Assembly (NCBI RefSeq): GCF_022026395.1 | Contig: NZ_CP041767.1 | Span: 2,946,501 to 3,010,500, forward strand | DNA from: Brevibacillus brevis | GTDB taxonomy: Bacteria; Bacillota; Bacilli; Brevibacillales; Brevibacillaceae | Length of the DNA stretch: 64,000 nucleotides | Direction of reading: 5' to 3' | Shown here: positions 44,137 to 52,299 of the stretch, piece after piece | How positions within the stretch are numbered: position 1 is the stretch's first letter | Layout: each line of letters begins with the position of its first letter | The notes under the pieces: model-generated | Database searches by the model: none | What the model was told of the DNA's origin: nothing | Seen by the model: only the letters and a program-made list of their open reading frames with translations | Position numbers and translations under genes: made by a program

Positions 44137-45399
44137 ATGACAAACACCATACATTCAATAGAATTCATCAAGCGCCGTCAAAAACTCGCGGAAAAAATGC
44201 CTGACCACAGCGCACTTGTCCTCTTTTCAGGGGTTGTCAAGACACGCAGCAATGACGATAAATATCTGTTTTCACCAAACCGCAACTTCTATTATCTAAC
44301 GGGCATTTCGCGCAGCAACCTCATTCTCATGATCACAAAACGCGCTGGCATCGTAAACGAAACGCTATTTCTTCAGCGCCCAAATGAGCTGGAAGCGAAA
44401 TGGACAGGGGCGGTCTTATCCGATCAAGAGGCGAAGGAGCAATCTGGTATTGAACACTTCGACTATCTCGATGAGTGGCTGGAGTCATTTGGAGTCTTTG
44501 TGAGGCGCTGCGAAGGCAAGTCCTCACTCTATCTTGACTTGTATCGCTATCAGTGGAGCGACGAGCTGACCCCTGCAGACAATTTTGCCGAAGACGCGCA
44601 GAAGAAATACCGGACCCTTCAAATTCACGATGCGGGCCCATGGCTGAAAGAACTGCGTATGTTGAAGAGTTCGGCCGAAATCGAAGAGATCAGACGTGCG
44701 ATTACGATCACGGATGAAGCAATCCGGCGCATGTGGTCGTATGCACGTCCTGGAATCATGGAATATGAACTAGAGGCGCACTATGATTTCACGTTGAAGT
44801 CGCACGGTGTTCGCGAGCTTCCTTATTTACCCATTATTGCTAGTGGCGTCAATGCTACTATCTTGCACTATGAAGCGAATAATCAGCGTGCGGTAGATGG
44901 TGACTTGGTCCTCCTCGACCTCGGTGCAGCATCGAATTACTATGCGGCTGATATTTCGCGAACGTTTCCCGTAAATGGTCGCTTTACTGAACGACAGAAA
45001 GCGATCTATCAACTCGTGCTCGAAGCAGAAATCAAGACCATCGAAGCAGTGAAGCCTGGTGTCACACTTTCAGAACTCAATGATGTTACGAAACAGGTCC
45101 TGACAGATGGTCTGCTACGTCTCGGTCTCATCCAAGACAGCAGTGAGCTCTCCAAATACTACTATCATTCCGTGTCACATCACCTTGGACTGGATACGCA
45201 CGATTTCTCAGATTACAATGTTGGCTTGCAGCCTGGTATGGTGATCACGATTGAACCAGGTCTGTACATAGAGGAAGAAGCCATTGGGATTCGGATTGAA
45301 GATAATGTGTTGGTAACAGCAGAGGGCTGCGAGATACTCTCGTCACAGATCCCGAAGGAAATCGAGGAAGTGGAAATGTTGATTGGGAAAAAGGAATAG
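44137..45399 (+). CDS. Xaa-Pro aminopeptidase (M24B)
   Basis: The 420-residue protein has the creatinase-like N-terminal domain (about 1-165) and the pita-bread metallopeptidase domain. The five metal ligands are visible: Asp in LLDLGA, Asp in AADISRTFP, His in SHHLGLD, Glu in TIEPGLYI and Glu in RIEDNVLV. It removes N-terminal residues ahead of proline, in the cytoplasm. The ATG at 44137 is preceded by GAAGGGG and overlaps the stop of an upstream open frame (ATGA). A SAM-I aptamer lies 150 bases upstream. Confidence 0.93.
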   Translation: MTNTIHSIEFIKRRQKLAEKMPDHSALVLFSGVVKTRSNDDKYLFSPNRNFYYLTGISRSNLILMITKRAGIVNETLFLQRPNELEAKWTGAVLSDQEAKEQSGIEHFDYLDEWLESFGVFVRRCEGKSSLYLDLYRYQWSDELTPADNFAEDAQKKYRTLQIHDAGPWLKELRMLKSSAEIEEIRRAITITDEAIRRMWSYARPGIMEYELEAHYDFTLKSHGVRELPYLPIIASGVNATILHYEANNQRAVDGDLVLLDLGAASNYYAADISRTFPVNGRFTERQKAIYQLVLEAEIKTIEAVKPGVTLSELNDVTKQVLTDGLLRLGLIQDSSELSKYYYHSVSHHLGLDTHDFSDYNVGLQPGMVITIEPGLYIEEEAIGIRIEDNVLVTAEGCEILSSQIPKEIEEVEMLIGKKE

Positions 45400-45556
45400 C
45401 GAAAGCTTAGTGTAACCATAACAAGCTCTGTTATGGTTACTTGCATGTGAACATCTCCTTACAAAAACTAGTAAAACGATAAAGAAATGTCTAATACATC
45501 TTCCAAAAAAAACCATTTGATTGTAAAATAAAGTAAAACTAAAAGGGTGATCCAAT

Positions 45557-46951
45557 ATGGGGGGACTGCTAGGGACATTGCACCAGTCGCTGCGGTCAGA
45601 AATCGAACAACATCGGCGAGCGCGCGGTTATACATTAAGCAAACTAGGGGATTTAACTGGTATTAATCCGGGGACATTGAGCGAGATTCTAAATGGGAAT
45701 CCACCTCGGGCTATCACAATAGGTCAATTAGATGCGCTCGCTTCGGTGTTTGGCTACGAGCCAGGCTGGATGTATGAACTATATCCCGATGAATGTTTAT
45801 ATGAAGGGAAAATTTCGCGCCCCCGATTGATACCTTATTTGATTCGAAGCGCTGAGAATAGGCGAAAGGATTGCATTGAAGCTGTTGCCTCCCAATTGTT
45901 GGAGAATCCCAAAAATATTTCCATCCTTTTTACTGTGGCAGAGCAATTATATGAGGAGGGAAAACTGGGAAAGGCGGTGCCATTCTATGAGTACGTAATT
46001 GAGAACGAGAAAGATAGCTACTCAACCCAGTTTGTGATGAGTCACTACCGATTATTTCAGGCAATTCTCGGGACAAATGCCGATGAAAATGAGAAGGCTG
46101 TTATTCGCTTTTCATTATATCGAAAGCGATTACCCGAAACGGATCAATTAGACGCCTTATTAAATTTGGCGAAGGTTTGTTTCACTTTGCAAAAATGGAG
46201 TGAAGCAGAAACTTACGCAGATGAGCTACGAGAGCTTTCCAAAATTATTTATCAAGATAAGCTGCAAAAACGCAGAAAAAATCGAGCGGCAGAGTTGATA
46301 AAAACAGAACGCCCACTCGTCTACTACTATGGAATGGGTTATTTATATAAAGGATTAGTCTTACAGATGCAAGGCGCTTATTCACACTCGAAAGAATATG
46401 TACAAGCATACGCCGATTTATATTGGTTTGAACTTCTGGACGATGAAGGGTTACGAATCGTTGAGCGGTTTGCTGTCTTTGCGAAAGCGAATTTTTACAC
46501 ACTGGAAGTATTAATGGGAAATGAAGATATCATTAAGGAATACACCGACTATCTGGCGGAGCAGCCTGATGAAATACTTCCGGGCCTCGTTACAATTATG
46601 GAAGCTGCTAATAAATATCATTTTTGTGTCGATGAGGTTTTATTACGCCTCTCTGAAGATATTGGTAGATTCCATGAACGAACATTGTTGGTTAATATGG
46701 TTCAGCACCTCCAATATCGATATCAGAAAGCAATATATGATTTTACAAAGTGGCGCATTGAAAGTGGACTCAATGAAACCCTGCACTGTTTCGTACTATC
46801 GAATTTGATGAATCGACATTATGATGCTCTGCAATGTGTACAGTTGTTTGAAAAATATCGACATCTTGCTTCTCCATCACAGATTCTCCAATATCAAGCC
46901 ATTGTAATTGGAGAGAAGAAGGCTGAAGCTACATTTATAAACGAGTTGTAG
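45557..46951 (+). CDS. HTH-tetratricopeptide receptor/regulator (RRNPP type)
   Basis: The 464-residue protein has an XRE-type HTH at the N-terminus (about 10-70, SKLGDLTGINPGTLSEILNG) and then a long helical region with tetratricopeptide-like repeats (about 100-450, such as VAEQLYEEGKLGKAVPFYEYVI and KVCFTLQKWSEAETYADELREL). This is the build of peptide-pheromone receptors NprR, PlcR and AimR. A gene for a small exported peptide starts 55 bases downstream on the same strand, as expected for such pairs. AAAAGGGTGATCC precedes the ATG. DNA targets are unknown; self-control is likely. Confidence 0.88.
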   Translation: MGGLLGTLHQSLRSEIEQHRRARGYTLSKLGDLTGINPGTLSEILNGNPPRAITIGQLDALASVFGYEPGWMYELYPDECLYEGKISRPRLIPYLIRSAENRRKDCIEAVASQLLENPKNISILFTVAEQLYEEGKLGKAVPFYEYVIENEKDSYSTQFVMSHYRLFQAILGTNADENEKAVIRFSLYRKRLPETDQLDALLNLAKVCFTLQKWSEAETYADELRELSKIIYQDKLQKRRKNRAAELIKTERPLVYYYGMGYLYKGLVLQMQGAYSHSKEYVQAYADLYWFELLDDEGLRIVERFAVFAKANFYTLEVLMGNEDIIKEYTDYLAEQPDEILPGLVTIMEAANKYHFCVDEVLLRLSEDIGRFHERTLLVNMVQHLQYRYQKAIYDFTKWRIESGLNETLHCFVLSNLMNRHYDALQCVQLFEKYRHLASPSQILQYQAIVIGEKKAEATFINEL

Positions 46952-47005
46952 GACGCTGTATCAACAATTACTAAAAAAGATGATAAGTAGAGAGGATGAA
47001 AAAGA

Positions 47006-47125
47006 ATGAAAAATGTATTCCTGGCCCTTCTTCTAACGTTTGGGTTTAGCAGTGGCATCGTTTACGAACCACAAAAGTCTGAGGCCCAACACGTAATTAA
47101 CTATCAGCATGGTGCAGATTTTTAG
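47006..47125 (+). CDS. Phr-like signalling pro-peptide, 39 residues
   Basis: The frame encodes a Lys-Asn start, a hydrophobic core (VFLALLLTFGFSSGIV) and a polar tail ending HVINYQHGADF. The size and plan match Phr, PapR and NprX precursors, which are exported, cut to a short C-terminal peptide and bound by the cognate tetratricopeptide receptor. Candidate mature forms lie in the last 5-8 residues (such as YQHGADF or HGADF); a signal-peptidase-like site near SEAQ is possible. GAGAGGATG precedes the ATG and a strong terminator follows. The gene is below the usual size limit of gene finders. Confidence 0.82.
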   Translation: MKNVFLALLLTFGFSSGIVYEPQKSEAQHVINYQHGADF

Positions 47126-47146
47126 AAACAGTTTTTATAAGACACG

Positions 47147-47177
47147 AAAAAACATCCTTTCGATAGGATGTTTTTTT
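47147..47177 (+). terminator. Terminator of the receptor/pro-peptide operon
   Basis: AAAACATCCT and AGGATGTTTT with a six-base loop are followed by a run of T. Confidence 0.92.
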
Positions 47178-47305
47178 CTATTCAATTTTTTCTTAGTTGG
47201 TGAATTCTTGCATATTGATTTATAGTTATTAATGTCATATTTTGTAAATCATAGGAGGTGCTTAACATAAAAGGTATCGCAAGTTCATTAGAAAGGGACG
47301 TCTCT

Positions 47306-47536
47306 GTGCACCCAGGAACATCCCCGAAAAGCAAGGGCACGTTCTGGGGCGCGGGAATAGAAGTAAGTCGCCACCACTTGGATCTGGAAACAAGCATCGA
47401 ACAACTACGACAGCAAATGATTGAATTGGCTGGAAAACATGGTCTAACAAGTGACGTAGTGTTGGGGGTAAGCCAGCAATTGGACAAGTATATAGTGATG
47501 GCGCAAAACAACCATAAAGTGGATAGCATTTGGTAA
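47306..47536 (+). CDS. Spo0E-like aspartyl-phosphate phosphatase
   Basis: The C-terminal half carries the Spo0E signature: IEQLRQQMIELAGKHGLTSD then VLGVSQQLDKYIV, with the SQxLD motif that acts on phospho-Asp of Spo0A-type regulators. The start is uncertain. I give the GTG at 47306 behind AAAGGGA (76 residues). The frame opens at a GTG at 47258 that is itself inside AGGAGGTG, and that ideal ribosome site is 6 bases ahead of an in-frame ATA at 47267. It lies next to the pheromone-receptor pair, so a link to sporulation timing is attractive but inferred. Confidence 0.8.
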   Translation: MHPGTSPKSKGTFWGAGIEVSRHHLDLETSIEQLRQQMIELAGKHGLTSDVVLGVSQQLDKYIVMAQNNHKVDSIW

Positions 47537-47576
47537 AGGATCCACGATCGGTCTATTAAAACTGATTGCAAAAGAG

Positions 47577-47606
47577 GAACCCTTAAGAAAAATGGGTTCT
47601 TTTTTA
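47577..47606 (+). terminator. Terminator after the Spo0E-like gene
   Basis: GAACCC and GGGTTC with an 11-base loop are followed by seven T. Confidence 0.8.
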
Positions 47607-47646
47607 CGTCATTTTTACCGCCGGATGGATGCTGACCGCTTCAGAG

Positions 47647-47690
47647 GAACCACCGAAGGATGAAAAATCCAGTGAGGTGGTTCTTTTTTT
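47647..47690 (+). terminator. Terminator-like hairpin upstream of ddlR
   Basis: GAACCACC and GGTGGTTC enclose an inner GGAT/ATCC pairing and are followed by seven T, only 44 bases before the ddlR start. It is a second terminator or an attenuator in the ddlR leader. Confidence 0.7.
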
Positions 47691-47733
47691 CTCTCGTCTC
47701 CCATGCCATCATTATAGACGGGGGCGATGAAGG

Positions 47734-49224
47734 ATGTTCCAGGATTTCAAGCTTGTTGGTGACCGTCCAGTCGCGATACAAGTGAAAGAATACGTCAAAC
47801 GTTTAATTATCAAAGGTGCGCTTCAGGCAGATCAAAAGCTGCCCTCCACCCGAGAAATGAGCAGTCTGTTAAAAGTGAGTCGCAATTCGGTCATTGCTGC
47901 ATACGAAGGTTTAGAGGATGACGGATTTACGTATGCGATTCCAGGAAAAGGCAGTTATGTTACCACGATGGTGGGCCATTTGACTGCGCATAACGAAGGA
48001 ACTGACGGCTATGCCTCCTGGCAAATCGACTGGAAGGCACGAATGAACGAATATGCTGTATCTGCTGTAGAACTAGACATGATGAAGCAAGGCATACGCG
48101 GCAAAAAAGGAACCATTTCATTCACAAGCATCGCGCCGGATGAGCAGTTATTTGACTTGGGGGATGTAAGGCGGGCGTTTTTGGATCGGATGGCAGTCGA
48201 AGGGCAGGTCTTACTCAACTACGGCTATGCCAAGGGCTACAAGCCACTGATCGATTACTTGATGCGATATATGGAGAATAAGGGCGTCGATTTAAGCGGT
48301 AAGGATATGCTGATAACAAACGGGTTTACAGAAGGGTTTGACATCGTGTTGTCGGTACTTCGTCCTTCTGCGCGCCGTGGGGCAGCCATTTGTGAAAATC
48401 CGACCCATCATACAGCGATCAAGAATTTGAAGTTGCAAGGATTTGAGATTACCGGCATTCCGATGGAGAGTGATGGTATGGATGTGGAGCAGCTTGAGGC
48501 GGTGTTGCATAAGCAGACAAACAGCTTCGATTTGGCCTATTTGACTCCTTCCTATCACAATCCGACAGGCATAGTCATGTCGCCAGCGAAGCGCAGTGCG
48601 GTTATGAAATTACTGATGCATTATCAGATTCCTGTGATCGAGGATGGATTCAACGAGGAGTTGCGCTACTCGGGAGCGCATGTTGCGCCATTAATCGCGA
48701 CAGCAGGGCAGGGGAATGGTGTCATCTATATTGGTAGCTTCTCCAAGGTACTGTTCCCTGGATTGCGAGTGGGCTGGTTGCTCGGAGACAAGGCATTGAT
48801 CGACAATCTGGAAAGCATTAAGCGTGCACGCACCATTCACACTTCAACCATCGATCAATCAATACTCTATCAATATTTGCTAAATGGAAACTTTGATAAA
48901 TATGTCAAAAAAGCCCGTATGGAATATAAGCGCAAATATGAACTGACAAAGGCATGCTGTGAAGTATATCTCCCTGAGGCGCAGTTAACTGGGGACGGGG
49001 GCTTGCATTTGTTTCTTACCTTTCCGCAAGGCGTAAATACACGCCAACTGCTAGAAGCTTGCACAGAGCAAGGGGTCATTTTTACACCGGGGGACAAGTT
49101 TTTTATTCAAGAAGGAACAGGGACGAATACTTTGCGACTAGGTTTTTCACGAGTAACGGATGAAAATATCGAGCGGGGCATTCAGATAATCGGCAAACAG
49201 GTGCGCCCCTTTCTGGAGAGATAA
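47734..49224 (+). CDS. ddlR: MocR/GabR-type regulator of D-Ala-D-Ala ligase
   Basis: The 496-residue protein joins an N-terminal GntR winged helix (about 10-80, LPSTREMSSLLKVSRNSVIAAYEGLEDDGF) to an aminotransferase-like domain with the PLP lysine in GSFSKVLFPGLR (Lys338). MocR proteins use this domain as a sensor rather than an enzyme. Its place 46 bases ahead of ddl matches DdlR, described in Brevibacillus brevis as a regulator of ddl. It probably senses a D-alanine-related ligand through PLP. Confidence 0.9.
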   Translation: MFQDFKLVGDRPVAIQVKEYVKRLIIKGALQADQKLPSTREMSSLLKVSRNSVIAAYEGLEDDGFTYAIPGKGSYVTTMVGHLTAHNEGTDGYASWQIDWKARMNEYAVSAVELDMMKQGIRGKKGTISFTSIAPDEQLFDLGDVRRAFLDRMAVEGQVLLNYGYAKGYKPLIDYLMRYMENKGVDLSGKDMLITNGFTEGFDIVLSVLRPSARRGAAICENPTHHTAIKNLKLQGFEITGIPMESDGMDVEQLEAVLHKQTNSFDLAYLTPSYHNPTGIVMSPAKRSAVMKLLMHYQIPVIEDGFNEELRYSGAHVAPLIATAGQGNGVIYIGSFSKVLFPGLRVGWLLGDKALIDNLESIKRARTIHTSTIDQSILYQYLLNGNFDKYVKKARMEYKRKYELTKACCEVYLPEAQLTGDGGLHLFLTFPQGVNTRQLLEACTEQGVIFTPGDKFFIQEGTGTNTLRLGFSRVTDENIERGIQIIGKQVRPFLER

Positions 49225-49270
49225 CGATTACAAACTACACAACCATTTGGAAGAAAAATGAGGTGTCATC

Positions 49271-50203
49271 ATGAAGATAGGCGTTATTATGGGTGGTATT
49301 TCTTCAGAGCGAGAAGTTTCGCTGAAGACTGGTCAAGAGATGATCAATCATTTGGATCGGAGTCGCTACGAGGCAGTTCCCATTGTCATTACTCAGCGAG
49401 CGGATTTAATCACGCAGGTACAGCAGGCTGGCATCGATTTCGCGCTGTTGGCACTGCATGGTCAATATGGTGAGGATGGCACAGTGCAGGGAGCACTGGA
49501 GACACTTGGTATTCCCTATACAGGAAGCGGTGTCCTGGCAAGCAGCCTATGCATGAATAAACAACTGTCCAAGATGCTGTTGAAGGCAGCGGGCATTCAA
49601 ACGCCTGCAGGACTTTACTGGAAGGACGTTTATGATCCACAAGCGGTGAAGCAATTGGGTTACCCGGTGATTGTGAAGCCAAACTTGGGGGGATCCAGCA
49701 TAGGTGTCCAGCTCGTGCAAAATGAGAAGGAGCTGCTGTCGGCTGTTCAGGAAGCCAGTCATTTGGATCAGGGGATCTTGATTGAGCCCTATTTGAAAGG
49801 GACGGAGTTAACCTGCGCGATTCTGGATGGCGAGGTACTACCGATAATCGGCATTCGCTCCGCACATTCAGAGTGGTTCGACTACCGAGCGAAATATGAG
49901 GATGGGGGCGCGGAGGAGAAGGTGATCGAGCTTCCTCCCGTTACCCAGCAGCGTGTGCGCGAGGCTGCGCTCGCAAGCTACCAACTGCTGAAGTGCAAAG
50001 TCTATGCAAGGGTCGATATGATTTTGTGTCAGGATATACCTTACGTATTAGAAGTGAACACCTTACCGGGGATGACCGCCAACAGCCTGTTTCCAAAGAG
50101 TGCAGGTGCAGCAGGTATGACCTTTACACATCTGTTAGACCGTATTATTGCCAGCTCGCTCCACGAACGGAAACGGGAATGGGGGAACACTGTAACAGGA
50201 TAA
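49271..50203 (+). CDS. ddl: D-alanine--D-alanine ligase
   Basis: The 310-residue ATP-grasp enzyme makes the D-Ala-D-Ala end of peptidoglycan precursors. It starts MKIGVIMGGISSEREVSLKTG and shows LALHGQYGEDGTVQGALE, the ATP-grasp segment VKPNLGGSSIGVQLV and the C-terminal EVNTLPGMTANSLFPKSA with metal ligands. The length is typical of the short DdlB form. The start follows TGAGGTGTC. It forms a pair with ddlR. Confidence 0.96.
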   Translation: MKIGVIMGGISSEREVSLKTGQEMINHLDRSRYEAVPIVITQRADLITQVQQAGIDFALLALHGQYGEDGTVQGALETLGIPYTGSGVLASSLCMNKQLSKMLLKAAGIQTPAGLYWKDVYDPQAVKQLGYPVIVKPNLGGSSIGVQLVQNEKELLSAVQEASHLDQGILIEPYLKGTELTCAILDGEVLPIIGIRSAHSEWFDYRAKYEDGGAEEKVIELPPVTQQRVREAALASYQLLKCKVYARVDMILCQDIPYVLEVNTLPGMTANSLFPKSAGAAGMTFTHLLDRIIASSLHERKREWGNTVTG

Positions 50204-50227
50204 CATCTATAAGAGTGATCTAACGGA

Positions 50228-50259
50228 AGAGAAACCCTACATGTATGGGGTTTCTCTTT
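50228..50259. terminator. Terminator between ddl and the XRE-cupin gene
   Basis: AGAGAAACCC and GGGTTTCTCT form a strong stem ending in T on the plus strand; it can serve both convergent genes. Confidence 0.88.
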
Positions 50260-50262
50260 GTT

Positions 50263-50820
50263 TCATTGACTGGAGTAGTGAATGACTACGGAACATTTTA
50301 CAATACGATCTCCGTTGTTTCGATAAATGTGGGGCCTGTCTGCTTTAAAAATAAGAGTATCCTCTGACTCAACTACGTAAACTTGTTCATTGACGACAAC
50401 CTCTAGCGTGCCTTCATTTACGAGAATAAACTCCTCAACGCCAGTAGTATGCGGTTCTGCTATACGCTCGCATCCTGGTTCAAGGGTTACTGAAAAGATC
50501 TCAAACTGCTGTTCGGGATTATATGGGACTAGTGGATACACACGATATTGACCGTTATTTTCAATAATGGGGTTTACTTCCTTCTTTTTTATGATCGTGA
50601 CATTCGGCTTGTATTGACTAACGAGTGAAGAAAAGGACAAGCGCAACCCACTAGCTATTTTCCAAAGGGTAGTGATGGTTGGAGCAGACTTGCCTCTCTC
50701 AATTTGTCCGAGCATCGTTTTGCTAACCCCTGTTATTTCAGAAGTTTTATCCAAGCTCAAGTTTCTTTCTTTTCGGATACGCTTTATATTCTCACCAATA
50801 TTTGTGTGAAACTCTTCCAT
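50263..50820 (-). CDS. XRE-family regulator with cupin sensor domain
   Basis: The 185-residue protein has an N-terminal HTH (IGENIKRIRKERNLSLDKTSEITGVSKTMLGQIERG) and a C-terminal cupin_2 domain (EPHTTGVEEFILVNEGTLEVVV, then FKADRPHIYRN). Such regulators often control an adjacent transporter or metabolic gene in response to a small ligand. Here the divergent side holds only a 22-codon frame, so its partner may be lost. The start at 50820 is set by GGAGG. Confidence 0.9.
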   Translation of the reverse strand: MEEFHTNIGENIKRIRKERNLSLDKTSEITGVSKTMLGQIERGKSAPTITTLWKIASGLRLSFSSLVSQYKPNVTIIKKKEVNPIIENNGQYRVYPLVPYNPEQQFEIFSVTLEPGCERIAEPHTTGVEEFILVNEGTLEVVVNEQVYVVESEDTLIFKADRPHIYRNNGDRIVKCSVVIHYSSQ

Positions 50821-50939
50821 AAATACCCTCCATTGAATTCGGACGTTATATTCCACGTATGTACGCTATATTCTGCAATTAATCTGTATATAGCTCGGAC
50901 CAGACACTATATAGTCCAAAATATACGAAAAGAGGTGCT

Positions 50940-51008
50940 ATGTCTATGGAGAACAAGATCTTTCAAGGATCACGGAAAATTCCGATGGAAATGTTGCTGC
51001 TGTGTTAA
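50940..51008 (+). other. 22-codon frame divergent from the XRE-cupin regulator, possible gene remnant
   Basis: ATG at 50940 behind AAAAGAGGTGC opens MSMENKIFQGSRKIPMEMLLLC and then stops. It begins like a real gene, with a good ribosome site and a dyad (GGAC/GTCC, about 50898-50920) upstream. It may be the 5' stump of the gene the regulator once controlled, or a small peptide. No continuing frame is visible in 51009-51120. Confidence 0.35.
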
Positions 51009-51125
51009 CGATTAATCATTCAGGTCTGAGCTATTAAAGCACAGATCCCTATGAATAATTCCAACCGTCCGATCTTGTTTACGAAATCAGGTGTCAAGAA
51101 CCACCGGGCTTTTTCATATTGCCTC

Positions 51126-51156
51126 TTGAATCTCAAGTGACATGAGGTTTTATAAT
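51126..51156 (+). promoter_or_regulatory. MerR-type promoter with 19-base spacer
   Basis: TTGAAT and a perfect TATAAT are 19 bases apart, the over-long spacing that MerR-family activators need. A dyad, CTTGA-ATC-TCAAG (51125-51137), and CTCA...TGAG in the spacer fit binding by the MerR regulator just downstream. Confidence 0.65.
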
Positions 51157-51179
51157 TGGCTAAAGGGGGGTGTTATAAC

Positions 51180-52202
51180 GTGCACGCAAAGGCGAGGAAC
51201 AGATTAGACACCACACAAAATCAACAGAACGATCTAACAACAAAGGAAGTGAAGTTCTCCATAGGACAAGTGGCGAAAATGACAGGATCTTCTGTACCCA
51301 CTGTTCGGTATTATGACGAGATTGGCCTGCTTTCACCTGCTGAGATAACTCCTGGAGGTCATCGTATGTATACAGCAGAGGAAATATGGCGGTTAAAACT
51401 GATCCTAACCCTGCGCTATTTAAACTTTGGAATTGATGATATTAAGAGAATGTTAGCTGGGGATATCCCTGTTGATATGGCGATAGAATGGCAAATCGAA
51501 GCTTTGGACATCCAAATGCGTACACTTGCCAGCATGAAGACTATTTTGGAACAAACAAAGCAGAGTAAGGACGGCAATGATTCTTTGAGCTATATGCACG
51601 AGCTTATTGAATCGATTTCCACAAATGCATTGGAACGAGAAAAGTTTATTTTGGAAAAAATGTTTTCGTCCGTTTTTCCTGAACAATTTCCGGTTGAATG
51701 GCGAGAGATATTTTTACTAGGGGTTAACGTCTCTTCGTTGCTGGAAGGCAATCTTTCGGCGGCGCAAACGGCTGCATTAGATGAGTTGGAGGCAATGTTT
51801 AATGATCCACAGATTGTCCGGGAAATGAAGCATAATGTTATGTCCTTCCTGGAAGTAGTTCACCTACCTAAAATCAGTGTGGAGATGTGGACTGCCAGAA
51901 TGCTTAAAAACCATAAACAGCTGTTGAAAGCAGCAGAGCAACATGCAACTCCAGATAGTCCTGTCGTACAGGCGAATATTCAAGAGTATGTGTTGCTGTT
52001 TGCGGATGTTGACGAACTTCCTGTCTCGCAATCATTTTTCCGTCGATTTGCTGAATGGTTGCTTTCAAGCCAAACCGAAAATCTCGAGCGCTTTAGAAGA
52101 ATTTGTATAATCCTGTACCCAGGTCTGCAATCGTATATGAAAACAAATGAATTATTCTACCAAGGAGTACAGTGGAAGCTTCAACAACTGGATAACGAGT
52201 AA
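51180..52202 (+). CDS. MerR-family transcriptional regulator with long helical effector domain
   Basis: The 340-residue protein has a MerR HTH (about 20-90, FSIGQVAKMTGSSVPTVRYYDEIGLLSPAEI) and the helical dimer region. About 200 further residues follow, longer than metal-sensing MerR proteins and more like multidrug or peptide-sensing members. I start it at the GTG at 51180, nine bases after AAAGGGGGG. The promoter just upstream has MerR-type spacing, so it probably controls itself and the binding-protein/hydrolase genes that follow. Confidence 0.9.
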   Translation: MHAKARNRLDTTQNQQNDLTTKEVKFSIGQVAKMTGSSVPTVRYYDEIGLLSPAEITPGGHRMYTAEEIWRLKLILTLRYLNFGIDDIKRMLAGDIPVDMAIEWQIEALDIQMRTLASMKTILEQTKQSKDGNDSLSYMHELIESISTNALEREKFILEKMFSSVFPEQFPVEWREIFLLGVNVSSLLEGNLSAAQTAALDELEAMFNDPQIVREMKHNVMSFLEVVHLPKISVEMWTARMLKNHKQLLKAAEQHATPDSPVVQANIQEYVLLFADVDELPVSQSFFRRFAEWLLSSQTENLERFRRICIILYPGLQSYMKTNELFYQGVQWKLQQLDNE

Positions 52203-52299
52203 AAGTACTCTTTGTTACAGCTTGCGGAGGAGGTGAAATCATCTGTCATCATCGGAAGTTCTTTCAAATTGAAAAGGGCGGGAGGTGGCATGCTGACAC

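Noticed and set aside
47640-47690. Possible T-box leader before ddlR because of GGTGG in the hairpin
   Set aside because: The T-box sequence TGGNACCGCG and a specifier stem are not present; it is a simple terminator-like stem.
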